Origin: Pseudomonas fulva
Lineage (GTDB): Bacteria; Pseudomonadota; Gammaproteobacteria; Pseudomonadales; Pseudomonadaceae
Assembly (NCBI RefSeq): GCF_023517795.1
Contig: NZ_CP082928.1
Location: 3,348,001 to 3,412,000, forward strand
Reading direction: 5' to 3'
Length of the DNA stretch: 64,000 nucleotides
Shown one piece after another: positions 1 through 8,801 of this stretch; positions within the stretch are counted from its first letter, which is position 1; every line of letters begins with the position of its first letter. The translations under genes were made by a program, and so were the position numbers. The notes below the pieces were generated by a model. The model worked only from the letters and a program-made list of their open reading frames with translations. It did no database searches and was not told the DNA's origin.

Positions 1-444
1 CGCGCCGTGGTGACCCAGGGCTGCCTGCTGGGCAGTGGCGCCAGCGACCTGAGCAGCTACGGCACCATCAGCTTCGGGCAGATCAGCAACCTCAACAGTG
101 CGGTAAACCGTACCAGTACGCCGGGCGGTGGTTCCATCGTGCTGCAGTGCACGCCCGGCACCCGGCTGACCATCGGCATCGGCTCGGGTGCCAATGCCGG
201 CAGCGTCAGCGGCGGTCGTTTCCTGGCCAGGGGCACGGAGCGGCTGCGTTACCAGCTCTACCAGGACGCCGCCTTCAGCACCGTATGGGGCGATGGCAGC
301 AACGGCGCCGCCGCGCTCAGCACGACGTTTCCGGCAGCCGGCGGCACCCAGAGTTACCCGGTCTATGCTCGGTTGTTCAACGTCACACCCATGCCCAGCG
401 CGGGTATCTACAGCGATGTGGTCACCGTGACCATCAGTTATTGA
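1..444 (+). CDS. Spore coat U domain pilin subunit (5'-truncated by window edge)
   Basis: The reading frame is open from base 1 and enters from outside the window, so the N-terminus and signal peptide are missing. The visible ~147 residues have the spore-coat-U (SCPU) beta-sandwich character: Gly/Ser/Thr-rich, cysteines at the start and in the middle (LQCTPGT), and the typical ending PSAGIYSDVVTVTISY. SCPU proteins are the subunits of Csu-type archaic chaperone-usher pili, secreted to the periplasm and assembled through the usher. The next three genes are a chaperone, an usher and another SCPU protein, which supports a pilus subunit or minor pilin. Whether it is the major rod subunit cannot be told without the upstream genes. 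Confidence 0.85.
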   Translation, partial: RAVVTQGCLLGSGASDLSSYGTISFGQISNLNSAVNRTSTPGGGSIVLQCTPGTRLTIGIGSGANAGSVSGGRFLARGTERLRYQLYQDAAFSTVWGDGSNGAAALSTTFPAAGGTQSYPVYARLFNVTPMPSAGIYSDVVTVTISY

Positions 445-511
445 ACAGGGAGATGCATATGTATCGAGCAGAAGGCAGCACCTCGAGTCCCGTTGGGGCC
501 CTCTCGTCACG

Positions 512-1240
512 TTGCTGCTGGCGTTGTTCGCGAGCCATGCAGGTGCCGCTAGTTCGGTGCTGATCTGGCCGATCAATCCGCTGATCGAGGCCGACCAGAA
601 GGCGGTGGCGCTGTGGCTGGAGAACCGCGGCCAGGCGCCCGTGAACCTGCAGGTGCGGGTGATGAGCTGGCAGCAGGCGGGTTTCGAGGATCGTCTCGAT
701 GCCCAGCGCGAGGTGATCGGCAGCCCGCCGGTGGTCACCATCGGGCCGGGCAAGCGGCAGATGATCCGCCTCATGGCCATGCAGGCGCCACAGCCAGGGG
801 TGCAGCAGGCCTACCGGGTGTTGATCGACGAAATGCTCGACAACGACGCCGCGGCCGATCCGCAACTGGGGGTGAAATTCCAGATGCGCTATTCGATTCC
901 GCTGTTCGTGTTCGGCGCTGGCGCAGCGCCCGAGCGCGAGCAGAAGCCGGGCGGCGAGGGCCTGAAGACCCTGGCGCCGCAACTGAGCTATCAGGTGCAG
1001 CAGCAGGGCTCGGTGCGTTACCTGCTGGTGCGCAATGACGGCACCGCCCATGCCCGGCTGTCGGCGGTGCGCTTCAGCCGCGGCGGCCGGCAGCAGGTGG
1101 TGGCCGAAGGGTTGTTGGGCTACGTGCTGCCAGGCGCGCAGATGCGCTGGCCGCTGCCGGCCGGGGTGAGCGCGGAGGGCGCGACACTGCAGGCGATGGT
1201 CAATGATCGCAGCGAGCCGTTGACGATAACGGGGCGCTGA
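512..1240 (+). CDS. Periplasmic pilus chaperone, Csu type (start uncertain, possible frameshift)
   Basis: This is a PapD-like periplasmic chaperone that would hold SCPU subunits by donor-strand complementation before delivery to the usher. Two Ig-like domains are expected. The beginning SSVLIWPINPLIEADQKAV followed by LWLENRG, and the VTIGPGKRQMIRL stretch, match the family N-domain. The only usable in-frame start is TTG 512, which leaves a short signal peptide (LLALFASHAGA). The well-placed Shine-Dalgarno AGGGAG (447-452) serves ATG 459, which lies in another frame. Read upstream of 512, the same frame gives a plausible basic N-terminus (SRRQHLESRWGPLVT) without an ATG. Either TTG is used or a one-base indel separates ATG 459 from the body of the gene. 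It lies between two pilus genes of one operon. Confidence 0.85.
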   Translation: MLLALFASHAGAASSVLIWPINPLIEADQKAVALWLENRGQAPVNLQVRVMSWQQAGFEDRLDAQREVIGSPPVVTIGPGKRQMIRLMAMQAPQPGVQQAYRVLIDEMLDNDAAADPQLGVKFQMRYSIPLFVFGAGAAPEREQKPGGEGLKTLAPQLSYQVQQQGSVRYLLVRNDGTAHARLSAVRFSRGGRQQVVAEGLLGYVLPGAQMRWPLPAGVSAEGATLQAMVNDRSEPLTITGR

Positions 1241-1267
1241 GCCATGGGCGGCGGTGGTTGCTGATCG

Positions 1268-3574
1268 ATGGGCCGGCCGTGCTGGCTGGGCCTGCTGCTG
1301 TGGCTGGCGGGGCCGATGGCGTGGGCGCAAATGCCGGATGAGTACGTTCTCTACCTGGAGTTGGTGGTCAATGAAATGTCGACCGAGCGCATCGTGCCCG
1401 TGACCTACCGGGCCGGCCGTTACTTCATCGACAGCGAGGAGCTGCGCGCCGTCGGGGTTGCGCTGGACGAGACGCTGAGCGGCCCCCAGGACCTGGCTGG
1501 CATTGATGGCCTGCAGAGCGAGTATCAGCAGGAACTCCAGCAGCTCAAGCTGACCCTGCCCAGCGACTGGCTGCCCACCCAGACCCTGGGCCGGACCCAG
1601 GTTTACGACGGCGTCGAGGCGCAGAGTTCGTTCGGGGCGCTGCTCAATTACGACGTTTATTACAGCGACAGCGATCAGGGCTCGCGCCTGCTCAATGGCT
1701 GGCTGGAGCAACGGCTGTTCGGCGGCATGGGGCGCCTGAGCAATACGGGGGTGTACCGCCATGCGTTCGCGGGCGATCCGGCCCAGGGCGACGGCTACCT
1801 GCGTTACGACACCTTCTGGCGCTACAACGATCAGCCGCGCATGCTCAGTTACGCCGCCGGTGATCTGGTCACCGGCGCGCTGACCTGGAACCGCGCGGTG
1901 CGTATCGGTGGCGTGCAGGTGTCGCGCAATTTCGGCCTGCGCCCTGACCTGATCACCTATCCGCTGCCCAGCTTCAGCGGCGATGCGGCGGTACCCACCT
2001 CGGTGGACCTGTTGATCAACAACAGCCGGGTCAGCAGCGAGCGGCTCAACCCGGGGCCGTTCACCATCAGCAGCGTGCCCTTCATCAGCGGCGCCGGCAG
2101 CGCCACGGTGGTGACCACCGACGCCCTGGGCCGCCAGGTGGCCACCGAAGTGCCGTTCTACGTGACCAACACCCTGCTGCAGAAAGGCCTGTACGACTAT
2201 TCGCTGAGTGCCGGCAAGCTGCGCCGCGACTATGGGCTGGAGAGTTTTTCCTACGGCAGACAGGCGGCCAGCGGCACCTTTCGCTACGGCGTCAGTGATG
2301 GCTTCACCCTGGAGAGCCATGGCGAGAGCGGCGACGACCTGCGCCTCGGCGGCCTGGGCGGCACCTTGGCGCTGGGTACCTGGGGCACCCTGGGCAGCTC
2401 GGTGTCCTACAGCCAGCACGCCGGCCGGCGCGGTCAGCAGCTGAGCCTGGGCTACAGCTATTACTCGTCGCTGTTCGGCCTGGCCATGCAGCGGGTGCAG
2501 CGTGACGACGCCTACGCCGACCTCAGCGTGATCAGCGCCCTGCAGAACAGCCGGGGCATCAGCACCCTGGCCAAGACCACCGACCAGGTCACCCTGTCAC
2601 TGAACCCCCGGCCCATCGGCAACCTGGGCATCGGCTATTTCGCCACCGAGATGCAGGACGGCACCCGCAGTCGGCTGGTCAACCTGTCGTGGTCGCGCAG
2701 CCTGCCGGGCAGCAGCAATTTGTTCGTGTCGCTCAACCGGGAGATCGGCCAGCCCGGCTACTCCGCCCTGCTGCAGTGGATGATTCCTTTCGACCTGCGC
2801 TCGACCCTGAGCGTGGCGCTGGAGCGCGACCGCAACGGCGGCTACCGGCAGCGCAGCAACTTCGGGCGCAGCGCACCGAGCGACGGCGGCGTGGGCTACA
2901 ACCTGGCCTATGCCGCCGGCAACGGCGACCCTTACGCCCAGGCGGACATGACCTGGCGCGCCCGGCATGCGCAGTACCAGGCTGGCGTCTACGACGATGC
3001 CGGCCAGCGCACCTACTGGGGCGACGTCAGCGGTTCTGTGGTGGCCATGGGCGGTGGCGTGTATGCCAGCAACCGGATCGACGATGCCTTCGTGCTGGTC
3101 AGCACCGGCGGCCATGCCGGGGTGCCGGTGAGCTTCGAGCATCAGCGCCTCGGTGAAACCAACGCCCGCGGGCATCTGCTGGTGCCCTGGGTGCCGTCTT
3201 ACTACCCGGGCCAGTACGCCATCGATCCACTGGGCCTGCCGGCCAATATCCGTACGCCCGAGGTCGAGCGCAGCATCGCCGTGCACGAGGGCAGCGGGGC
3301 GATTCTCGATTTCCAACTGCGCCAGGTGGTGGCGGCCAGCATCGTGCTGATCGACAGCCGCGGCGAGGTGTTGCCACGGGGCAGCCAGGCCAGCCTGCAA
3401 GGCAGCGAGCGGCAGGCCATCGTCGGCTGGGACGGCCTGGTGTACTTCGAGGGGCTGGCCAAGACCAACGGCTTGCAGGTGGCGCTGCCGGATGGCGGGC
3501 AGTGCCGTGCCAGCTTCGAACTGGACAATCTTGACGAGGAGATCGCCTTGGTGGGGCCACTGACATGTCGCTGA
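1268..3574 (+). CDS. Fimbrial outer-membrane usher, Csu type
   Basis: This 768-residue usher would form the outer-membrane pore that catalyses subunit polymerisation and secretion. A signal peptide (about residues 1-20, ending AWA) precedes the N-terminal domain. The usher signature lies in the barrel/plug part, near residues 230-300, with PFTISSVPFISGAG and TTDALGRQV. The C-terminus has the beta-sandwich features GSGAILDFQLRQ and GQCRASFELD. The length suits the shorter archaic ushers rather than the ~830-residue PapC/FimD type. ATG 1268 is the first possible start after the chaperone stop; an ATG at 1244 runs into a stop at once. The last 10 bases overlap the next gene, indicating translational coupling. 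Confidence 0.93.
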   Translation: MGRPCWLGLLLWLAGPMAWAQMPDEYVLYLELVVNEMSTERIVPVTYRAGRYFIDSEELRAVGVALDETLSGPQDLAGIDGLQSEYQQELQQLKLTLPSDWLPTQTLGRTQVYDGVEAQSSFGALLNYDVYYSDSDQGSRLLNGWLEQRLFGGMGRLSNTGVYRHAFAGDPAQGDGYLRYDTFWRYNDQPRMLSYAAGDLVTGALTWNRAVRIGGVQVSRNFGLRPDLITYPLPSFSGDAAVPTSVDLLINNSRVSSERLNPGPFTISSVPFISGAGSATVVTTDALGRQVATEVPFYVTNTLLQKGLYDYSLSAGKLRRDYGLESFSYGRQAASGTFRYGVSDGFTLESHGESGDDLRLGGLGGTLALGTWGTLGSSVSYSQHAGRRGQQLSLGYSYYSSLFGLAMQRVQRDDAYADLSVISALQNSRGISTLAKTTDQVTLSLNPRPIGNLGIGYFATEMQDGTRSRLVNLSWSRSLPGSSNLFVSLNREIGQPGYSALLQWMIPFDLRSTLSVALERDRNGGYRQRSNFGRSAPSDGGVGYNLAYAAGNGDPYAQADMTWRARHAQYQAGVYDDAGQRTYWGDVSGSVVAMGGGVYASNRIDDAFVLVSTGGHAGVPVSFEHQRLGETNARGHLLVPWVPSYYPGQYAIDPLGLPANIRTPEVERSIAVHEGSGAILDFQLRQVVAASIVLIDSRGEVLPRGSQASLQGSERQAIVGWDGLVYFEGLAKTNGLQVALPDGGQCRASFELDNLDEEIALVGPLTCR

Positions 3575-4542
3575 ACCACGCGCGGGCGACCCTGATACTG
3601 CTGGCGCTGCTGCTGGCGCCAGCGCTGGCCACGGCGAACTGTACCGCGCCCGGCTCCACGGTCTCGCTGGGTAGCACCAACTCCCTGAGCCTAATCACCA
3701 CGGCGCCCCAGGCCGCCGGCAGTGGCGGTATCTCCTGTACCGGCAGCCTGACGCTGCTGGCCAACAATTTCACCCGTGTCACCCTCAATACCACGCCGGT
3801 GCTGGCTCGCGACGGCCGGCAGATCCCGCTGCAGGTGTTTACCAATACCGGCTACACCAATGCCCTGCAGCCAGGCCAGCCGGTGATTCTCAACGCTGCG
3901 ACCCTGCTGGCCCTGGGCGGCAGTGGCGCCAGCGTGCCGCTGTATTTTCGCACCGCCACGGGGGCTAACGTGCCGGCCGGTACCTACACCGCGACCCTCA
4001 GCCTGACCTGGCAATACGCCGTCTGCACGGGCGTCAGCGCTGTCGGCGTCTGCACCGGGTGGAGTCGCAGCCCCGGCACCTCGTTGCCCAACTGCAACCT
4101 GCTGAACTGTTCGCAACCGAGCACCTGGGGCGCCGGCAGCACGGTCACGGTGACCGTCAACCTGGTGGTCAGCAAGGCCTGCGTGATCAGCAGCAGCGAA
4201 CTGCTGATGGACTTCGGCACCCAGGCACTGGTCAGCCAGTTCGCGCCGGTCACCCGCAGCGTCGGCGTCACCTGCACCAATACCGAGGGCTACACGGTGG
4301 GCTTCGACAACGGCCAGAACTACCAGGCGCCGTGGCGGCGGATGGTCAGCGGCAGCAGCTTTCTCGGCTACAACCTGTACTTCCCTGACACCAGCACGGT
4401 GTGGACCAGCAGCCAGACCCTGCCGATGGTCGGCACCGGCCTGCTGCAGAGCATTCCCTTCCAGGGCATCATCAACCCCGCCCAGGGCAACGTGCCGGCC
4501 GGCACCTACACGGACAACGTGACGGTGATCATCCAGTATTGA
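3565..4542 (+). CDS. Two-domain SCPU protein, probable pilus tip adhesin
   Basis: This 325-residue exported protein has a signal peptide (about residues 1-25, LALLLAPALATA before NC) and two consecutive SCPU modules, roughly residues 26-150 and 200-325. The C-terminal ending AGTYTDNVTVIIQY matches that of the subunit at the window start. Cysteine pairs are present in both halves. In Csu systems the last gene of the operon (CsuE) is a two-domain tip adhesin, and this gene has the same position and build. It overlaps the usher gene by 10 bases. The adhesin role is inferred from architecture and order only. Confidence 0.85.
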   Translation: MSLNHARATLILLALLLAPALATANCTAPGSTVSLGSTNSLSLITTAPQAAGSGGISCTGSLTLLANNFTRVTLNTTPVLARDGRQIPLQVFTNTGYTNALQPGQPVILNAATLLALGGSGASVPLYFRTATGANVPAGTYTATLSLTWQYAVCTGVSAVGVCTGWSRSPGTSLPNCNLLNCSQPSTWGAGSTVTVTVNLVVSKACVISSSELLMDFGTQALVSQFAPVTRSVGVTCTNTEGYTVGFDNGQNYQAPWRRMVSGSSFLGYNLYFPDTSTVWTSSQTLPMVGTGLLQSIPFQGIINPAQGNVPAGTYTDNVTVIIQY

Positions 4543-4585
4543 GCAGGTATGCTGCGGCCTCGATTCCATGCTTGCCGGAGGGGCG

Positions 4586-5191
4586 ATGAGCCTGCAGCGC
4601 TACACCCATTGGGTTTTCGACATGGACGGCACCCTGACCATTGCCGTGCACGATTTCGCCGCCATCCGTGTGGCGCTGGACATTCCACCCGAAGACGACA
4701 TCCTCCATCACCTGGCCGCCCTGCCGCCCGAGGTATCGAAGGCCAAGCACGCCTGGTTGCTGGAGCATGAGCGTGAGCTGGCCATCGCCTCACGCCCGGC
4801 CGCTGGTGCCGTGGCCCTGGTGCGTGGCCTGCATGCCCGCGGCCTGCGCCTGGGCATCCTCACCCGCAATGCCCGGGAGCTGGCGCTGCTGACCCTGCAG
4901 GCCATCGGCCTCGACGATTGCTTCGTGCCGGACGACATCCTCGGCCGCGACGAGGCACCGCCCAAACCCGACCCCGGTGGCCTGCTGCACCTGGCCGATC
5001 GCTGGCAGGTCGCAACCCGGGACATGGTGATGGTCGGTGACCACCGCCACGACCTGGCCTGTGGCCGTGCGGCCGGTACCGCCACGGTGCTGGTCAACCT
5101 GCCGAGCAATCCCTGGCCGGAGCTGAGCGATCATTTCGTCGCCGATTGCGCGGCCCTTCAGCGGCTGGCTCTGGGGGCCGCGGCGGGCTGA
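4586..5191 (+). CDS. HAD-family hydrolase (phosphoglycolate-phosphatase-like)
   Basis: This 201-residue HAD phosphatase has motif I as FDMDGT with nucleophile Asp12 and Asp14, motif II as ILTRNAR, motif III Lys within PPKPDP, and motif IV as MVGDHRHDLACG. The helical insert after motif I suggests a subclass I enzyme of the Gph/PpaX type acting on a small phosphoester; the substrate cannot be told. The start is ATG 4586 because GGAGGGG (4576-4582) sits just ahead of it; an in-frame ATG at 4568 has no such site. The gene follows the pilus operon with a 43-base gap and ends convergently with cueR, overlapping it by 34 bases. Confidence 0.88.
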   Translation: MSLQRYTHWVFDMDGTLTIAVHDFAAIRVALDIPPEDDILHHLAALPPEVSKAKHAWLLEHERELAIASRPAAGAVALVRGLHARGLRLGILTRNARELALLTLQAIGLDDCFVPDDILGRDEAPPKPDPGGLLHLADRWQVATRDMVMVGDHRHDLACGRAAGTATVLVNLPSNPWPELSDHFVADCAALQRLALGAAAG

Positions 5192-5589
5192 CAGCAATTG
5201 CTGCCAGCCTGCAGATCTTCAAGGATCGGGCAGTCGGGGCGGTGGTCGCCCTGGCAGTGGTCGACCAGGGTCTGCAGGGTATCGCGCAGGGCTTCGAGCT
5301 CGGCGATCTTGCCGTTGAGCGCCTCGATATGCTCCACCGCCAGGGCCTTCACATCGGCGCTGGCGCGCTCGCGGTCGTGCCACAGGGCCAGCAGCCGGCC
5401 CGACTCGGCGAGCGAAAAGCCCAGGTCGCGGGCGCGGCGGATGAAGCGCAGGCGCTGCAGATCGTCCTCGCCGTACTGGCGATAGCCGCTTTCGCTGCGC
5501 CCGGCGCTGGGCAGCAGGCCGATGGCCTCGTAGTAGCGGATCATCTTGGCGCTGAGCCCGGTGTGCTTGGCGGCCTGACCGATATTCAT
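5158..5589 (-). CDS. cueR: Cu(I)-responsive MerR-family regulator CueR
   Basis: This is a 143-residue MerR-family activator. The N-terminal winged helix is MNIGQAAKHTGLSAKMIRYY, a long dimerisation helix follows, and a C-terminal metal loop has Cys112 and Cys120 in CQGDHRPDCPIL, the spacing and position that define CueR. CueR senses Cu(I), Ag(I) or Au(I) and twists 19-bp-spacer promoters into an active form. It starts 4 bases after the copA stop on the same strand, so it is probably transcribed from the copA promoter, which would give autoregulation. Its targets are probably the two 19-bp-spacer promoters described for copA and copZ. The C-terminus carries a further CC pair. Confidence 0.95.
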   Translation of the reverse strand: MNIGQAAKHTGLSAKMIRYYEAIGLLPSAGRSESGYRQYGEDDLQRLRFIRRARDLGFSLAESGRLLALWHDRERASADVKALAVEHIEALNGKIAELEALRDTLQTLVDHCQGDHRPDCPILEDLQAGSNCCQPAAAPRASR

Positions 5590-5593
5590 CGCG

Positions 5594-7969
5594 TTATTCC
5601 TCGAGATGGCGGGGGCGCCAGGTTTTCAGCAACAGGGCATTGCTCACCACGCTGACGCTCGACAGCGCCATGGCGGCGCCGGCGAAGATCGGGTCGAGCA
5701 GCCCGAACGCTGCCAGGGGAATGCCCACCAGGTTGTAGATGAACGCCCAGAACAGGTTCTGGCGGATCTTCGCGTAGGTACGCCGGGCGATATCCAGGGC
5801 CGCGGGCACCAGCCGCGGGTCGCCGCGCATCAGGGTGATACCGGCCGCCTGCATGGCCACGTCGGTGCCGCCGCCCATGGCGATGCCGACATCCGCTGCG
5901 GCCAGGGCGGGAGCATCGTTGATGCCGTCACCGACCATGGCCACCACGCCCTGTCCTTTCAGTTCGCTGACGATACGCGCCTTGTCCGCCGGCAACACCT
6001 GGGCATTTACCGAGTGGATGCCCAGTTGGCGGGCGACCGCCTGCGCGCTGCCCTGGTTGTCGCCACTGATGAGATGGCTGTCGATCTGCCGCGCTTCGAG
6101 GGCCGCGATCGCTTCACGGGCGCCGTCCTTCAGGGTGTCGCCGAAGGCGAACAACGCCAGCACCCGCGGCGTTTCGCCCTGTTCGATCAACCAGGACAGG
6201 GTACGGCCCTCGGCCTCCCGGTCGCGGGCCGCAGCGGCCAGCTCGGCGGGTTCGGCGGCGCCGCTCGCCTCCAGCAGACGACGATTGCCGAGCTGCAGCG
6301 CGCGCCCCTCCACCTGCCCGGCGATGCCGCGGCCGGCCAGGGCCTGACTGGCGCCGAGCGAGGCCAGCGCCAGCCCGGCCTCCTGGCAGCCCAGCAGCAC
6401 CGCCCTGGCCAGGGGGTGCTCGCTGCCTTGCTGCAGCGTACCGGCCAGACGCAGCGCTTCGCGATCATCGATTTCGACGCTATGCAGCTGGGCGATGCGC
6501 GGTGTGCCGGAGGTCAGGGTGCCGGTCTTGTCGAAGGCCACCATGCGCACGTCATGGGCGACTTCCAGGGCTTCGGCATCCTTGATCAGGATGCCGTGCC
6601 GGGCGGCCACGCCGGTACCGGCCATGATCGCCGTGGGCGTGGCCAGACCCAGGGCACAGGGGCAGGCGATCACCAGTACGGCCACGGCATTGAGCAGTGC
6701 CTGCTCGATACCGGCACCCAGGGCCAGCCAGGTGATCAGGGTCAGCAGGGCGACCAGCAGCACCACCGGCACGAACACCTGGCTGACCCGATCCACCAGC
6801 TTCTGGATCGGCGCCTTGGCTGCCTGGGCGTCCTCGACCAGGCGGATGATGCGCGACAGTACGGTTTCCGCACCCAGGGCCGTGGTCTCGATCAGCAGGC
6901 GGCCTTCGCCGTTGATCGCCCCGGCCGTCACCCGGTCACCCGGTGCCTTGGCCTGGGGCAGGCTCTCGCCGCTGATCAGCGCCTCGTCGGCGTGACTGTT
7001 GCCTTCCAGCACCTTGCCATCGACCGCGAAGCGCTCGCCGGGCCTGACCACGATCTTGTCACCGATGCTCAGCGCGCTGATCGCCACCTGCCGTTCGACG
7101 CCCTCGTGCAAGCGCGTGGCTTGCTCGGGGCGCAGCGCCTGCAAGGCGCGAATCGCGCCGGTGGTCTGGCGCTTGGCGCGGCTCTCCAGGTACTTGCCGA
7201 GCAGGATCAGGGCGATGATCACCGCCGACGCCTCGAAGTACAGGTGCGGCGTGTGCCCGGCCGGGGTGATCGCCCATTGGTAGAGGCTCAGGCCATACCC
7301 GGCGCTGGTACCCAGGGCGACCAGCTGGTCCATATTGCCGGCGCCGCTGCGCAGCGCGCGCCAGGCCGCGCGGTAGAAGCGCGCACCGAGCGCGAACTGC
7401 ACCGGGGTGGCCAGCAGGAACTGCGCCCAGGCTGGCAGCATCAGGTGCACGCCAAAGGGGGCCAGCAGCATCGGCAGCACCAGCGGGGCTGCCAGCAGCA
7501 AGGCCAGCGCCAGGCGCCAGCGCTCGGCGTGCAGCGGGCGCTCGTCCTTCACGGCAGTGACTGCCACGGGGCTGGCCAGGTAGCCCGCCGCCTCGACCGC
7601 CTCCAGCAGGGCCTGGGTATCGGTACCGGGCAGCACCTGCAGCCGGGCGCGTTCCGTCGCCAGGTTGACGCTGACCGAGAGCACCCCGGGCTGTCTGCCC
7701 AGGGCACGCTCGACGCGGCCCACGCAACTGGCGCAGGTCATGCCGGCGATGGCCAGGTCCAGGGTCTGCCCCGGCACTTCATAGCCGGCCTTCTCCACGG
7801 CGGCCACCAGCGCCGGCAGTTGCTCGGCAGGCGCCTGCACCCGGGCCCGCTCGCTGGCCAGGTTGACGTGGGCGTCGCTGACCTGCGCCACGCTGCGCAG
7901 GGCGCGCTCGACCCGGCCGGCGCAGCTGGCGCAGGTCATGCCGCTGATCGGCAGATCGAAAGTAGGCAT
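5594..7969 (-). CDS. copA: Cu(I)-exporting P1B-type ATPase CopA
   Basis: This 791-residue inner-membrane ATPase pumps cytoplasmic Cu(I) to the periplasm. Two N-terminal heavy-metal domains carry GMTCASC (Cys13/16 and Cys79/82). Eight membrane segments are expected. The ion path has Cys436-Pro-Cys438 (IACPCAL), the actuator loop ISGES, the phosphorylation site DKTGT with Asp480, the P1B hallmark SEHPLA, and the hinge [10 protein letters not shown]. It is preceded by a MerR-type promoter with a 19-bp spacer (8003-8033) and followed after 4 bases by cueR. The copper chaperone gene copZ lies 0.6 kb away on the opposite strand, so this is a compact copper-homeostasis module. Confidence 0.97.
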   Translation of the reverse strand: MPTFDLPISGMTCASCAGRVERALRSVAQVSDAHVNLASERARVQAPAEQLPALVAAVEKAGYEVPGQTLDLAIAGMTCASCVGRVERALGRQPGVLSVSVNLATERARLQVLPGTDTQALLEAVEAAGYLASPVAVTAVKDERPLHAERWRLALALLLAAPLVLPMLLAPFGVHLMLPAWAQFLLATPVQFALGARFYRAAWRALRSGAGNMDQLVALGTSAGYGLSLYQWAITPAGHTPHLYFEASAVIIALILLGKYLESRAKRQTTGAIRALQALRPEQATRLHEGVERQVAISALSIGDKIVVRPGERFAVDGKVLEGNSHADEALISGESLPQAKAPGDRVTAGAINGEGRLLIETTALGAETVLSRIIRLVEDAQAAKAPIQKLVDRVSQVFVPVVLLVALLTLITWLALGAGIEQALLNAVAVLVIACPCALGLATPTAIMAGTGVAARHGILIKDAEALEVAHDVRMVAFDKTGTLTSGTPRIAQLHSVEIDDREALRLAGTLQQGSEHPLARAVLLGCQEAGLALASLGASQALAGRGIAGQVEGRALQLGNRRLLEASGAAEPAELAAAARDREAEGRTLSWLIEQGETPRVLALFAFGDTLKDGAREAIAALEARQIDSHLISGDNQGSAQAVARQLGIHSVNAQVLPADKARIVSELKGQGVVAMVGDGINDAPALAAADVGIAMGGGTDVAMQAAGITLMRGDPRLVPAALDIARRTYAKIRQNLFWAFIYNLVGIPLAAFGLLDPIFAGAAMALSSVSVVSNALLLKTWRPRHLEE

Positions 7970-8002
7970 GCTTTGCCTCCGTGATTCCAGTCAGATGCCC
8001 TC

Positions 8003-8033
8003 AGGATCAACCTTGCCACATGGGCAAGGTCAA
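8003..8033 (-). promoter_or_regulatory. CueR-type promoter of copA
   Basis: Read on the minus strand, the -35 TTGACC (8028-8033) and -10 GATCCT (8003-8008) are separated by exactly 19 bp. The spacer holds a dyad of TTGCC and GGCAA half-sites, with CCTTGCC/GGCAAGG when extended. A 19-bp spacer with this dyad is the hallmark of MerR/CueR-activated promoters. The copA ATG lies about 35 bases downstream. Confidence 0.85.
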
Positions 8034-8055
8034 GCCCCGGGTCGTTCGATCGGGA

Positions 8056-8442
8056 TCACTGGCTGGAGGGCGCAGGAGTCAGGTAGGGCCCGGAAGGGCT
8101 CAGGCCGATGCGGTAGCGGCGGATCTCGCCGGCAGTCAGGCTCAAGCGCTGGCTGTCGAGTGGCGTGATACCGGCCTGGCAGCTTTCGGTGCCGATCATG
8201 CCCAGGCGAACCGATACCTCGCCGGGCGGCAGGTTGAACGATACCGACTGCCCCTGGAACAGGCGGGCGGCGAGCTGGTCCTGCAGGTACACGCCGAACT
8301 CGCACGGCGAGGCCACCTCCAGGCGTTCACGGGAAATGATCAGCACGGCATAGCCATCGCCCATGGTGGTGTGCGACGGCAGCACCTGGGCAAGCGCCGG
8401 CAGGGGTAGGGCGAGAAACAGTGAGAACAGCAGGCGCATCAT
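8056..8442 (-). CDS. Small exported protein of unknown function next to copA/copZ
   Basis: I do not recognise this family. The 128-residue product begins with a clear signal peptide (MMRLLFSLFLALPLPALAQ), so it is probably periplasmic. The mature part has two cysteines, in SPCEFGVYL and TESCQAG, which could form a disulfide, and a beta-rich pattern with NLPPGEVSVRLG. The start is one of two adjacent ATGs (8442 or 8439); the long in-frame extension upstream reads through the copZ promoter and is not convincing. It lies between copA (same strand) and copZ (divergent), so a copper-related role is possible on context alone. Confidence 0.7.
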   Translation of the reverse strand: MMRLLFSLFLALPLPALAQVLPSHTTMGDGYAVLIISRERLEVASPCEFGVYLQDQLAARLFQGQSVSFNLPPGEVSVRLGMIGTESCQAGITPLDSQRLSLTAGEIRRYRIGLSPSGPYLTPAPSSQ

Positions 8443-8509
8443 GGTCAGACCATAGGAAGGTTGAGTGATCTGAGCTTGGCTGAGGTTGGCGGGTTCAACA
8501 AGCACTCTG

Positions 8510-8540
8510 TTGACCTTGCCCCGCTGGCAAGCTCGATACT
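8510..8540 (+). promoter_or_regulatory. CueR-type promoter of copZ
   Basis: The -35 TTGACC (8510-8515) and -10 GATACT (8535-8540) flank a 19-bp spacer containing the inverted repeat CTTGCC-CCGCT-GGCAAG. It shares the -35 and the dyad with the copA promoter on the other strand, so CueR should control both. The copZ start codon is 43 bases downstream. Confidence 0.87.
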
Positions 8541-8582
8541 CACCCACACCCCAATCGATGCCCATGGGCAGAGGAGATGACG

Positions 8583-8801
8583 ATGCAGGTATTCAAGGTG
8601 GACGGCATGACGTGTGCACATTGCGAACGGGCGATCACCGGCGCCGTACAGGCGATCGATGCCGCGGCGCAGGTGCAGGTCGATCTAGCGGCCGGTGAGG
8701 TGAGGGTGCAGACCACCCACCCGGTGGATCAGGTGCTCGAAGCGATCATCAACGAGGGTTACAAGGCCGAGGCCGTGCCGGCGGCTAAGACCAGTCACTG
8801 A
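8583..8801 (+). CDS. copZ: Copper chaperone CopZ
   Basis: This 72-residue single heavy-metal-associated domain protein carries GMTCAHC near its N-terminus, the Cu(I)-binding pair, and the ferredoxin-like fold pattern ending INEGYKAE. It would ferry Cu(I) in the cytoplasm, to CopA's metal domains or to CueR. The start is ATG 8583, because GAGGAG (8571-8576) is 6 bases away; the in-frame ATG 8577 directly abuts that site. It is controlled by its own CueR-type promoter. Its 3' end overlaps the convergent TetR gene by 17 bases. Confidence 0.93.
   Translation: MQVFKVDGMTCAHCERAITGAVQAIDAAAQVQVDLAAGEVRVQTTHPVDQVLEAIINEGYKAEAVPAAKTSH

Noticed and set aside
434..2419. A 661-codon open frame on the minus strand opposite the pilus genes
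   Set aside because: The product is His/Gln/Arg/Ala-rich without domains; it is the antisense shadow of GC-rich chaperone and usher genes.
5606..7984. A 792-codon plus-strand frame over copA
   Set aside because: Low-complexity Gln/Gly/Arg composition and exact register with copA codons show a shadow of the ATPase gene.
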